Positions 41,279 through 41,390 of a DNA stretch of 41,390 nt are shown here, piece after piece (within the stretch, counting starts at the first letter, position 1; the number at the start of each line of letters is the position of its first letter). A model generated the notes under the pieces. It saw only the letters and a list, made by a program, of their open reading frames with translations. It did no database searches and had not been told where the DNA came from. Position numbers and translations under genes: made by a program. The DNA comes from Bacillota bacterium. Lineage in GTDB: Bacteria; Bacillota; Sulfobacillia; Sulfobacillales; Sulfobacillaceae. The stretch spans positions 1 to 41,390 of the forward strand of contig JAKADO010000017.1 in the NCBI GenBank assembly GCA_021820485.1, read 5' to 3'.

Positions 41279-41390
41279 ATCGAGTAGGGGCGGGTGACTA
41301 ACCCGCGCCCTCTCACACCACCGTACGTACCGTTCGGTATACGGCGGTTCATTGCCAGCGTAGACGTGCTGTTTCGTACGAACTCAACAG
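41279..41390 (-). mobile_element. 3' end of a group II intron (domains V and VI), cut by the window edge
   Basis: Read on minus, 41348-41317 forms domain V: ACCGCCGTA pairs with TACGGTGGT (one G-T pair), with an inner TACC/GGTA stem under a GAAC loop and the usual 2-nt bulge. After GTGAGAGG comes domain VI (GGGCGCGGGT, TTAGTC, ACCCGCCC), with an unpaired A as branch-point candidate, then CTACTCGAT, the common 3' end. The intron ends near 41279. The encoded reverse transcriptase, if any, lies beyond the right edge. Confidence 0.85.

Overview
The window looks like chromosomal DNA of a spore-forming Firmicute, most like a Sulfobacillus-type acidophile. The evidence is an alpha/beta-type small acid-soluble spore protein gene (13806-14027), strong GGAGG ribosome binding sites throughout, many TTG and GTG starts, a T-box leader, a Fur-type box, a tricorn protease, PaaABCD-type genes, and fairly GC-rich DNA. 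The genus is an inference; no rRNA or tRNA gene is present to fix it.

Layout. 34-4194: small metabolic and stress genes (NmrA-like protein, three GNAT acetyltransferases, NUDIX hydrolase, isochorismatase-like protein, MsrB). 4195-5727: an archaeal-genre aspartyl-tRNA synthetase gene broken by a frameshift and an in-frame TAG, preceded by a well-preserved T-box leader whose specifier (GGC) and acceptor-matching bases (TGGA) both read glycine. 5725-8153: an alkyltransferase-like protein with Thr in the catalytic Cys position, an exported amidase-6 protein and an unknown exported protein. 8437-13750: nucleoside hydrolase, VTT membrane protein, a small operon with a YgjP-like metallopeptidase, thioredoxin reductase and a dienelactone-hydrolase-like protein. 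13806-16942: spore protein, MFS exporter, DUF420 protein and heme O synthase CtaB. 17054-21905: purE-purK-tetR followed on the same strand by paaABCD (phenylacetyl-CoA ring epoxidation). 22141-26574: AsnB, NUDIX protein, DUF4149-like membrane protein, LipL/LipM-type octanoyltransferase, cyclophilin. 26695-31929: an S9 oligopeptidase followed by tricorn, a cytosolic peptide-degradation pair. 31989-32915: Fur box, promoter and an FTR1-type iron permease. 32939-38311: a molybdenum hydroxylase operon (MoxR ATPase, VWA protein, FAD subunit, 2Fe-2S subunit, molybdopterin subunit). 38475-41390: zinc-finger protein, a DnaA-box-like cluster, a YtcJ-type amidohydrolase, an SDR protein lacking its catalytic residues, and the 3' end of a group II intron at the right edge.

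The observations most worth a second look are the glycine-type T-box on a decayed AspRS gene, the five-plus-one DnaA-box-like cluster at 38799-38958, and three enzyme-fold proteins without their usual catalytic residues (5725-6258, 3038-3592, 40432-41223). No CRISPR array, tRNA, rRNA or transposase gene was seen.
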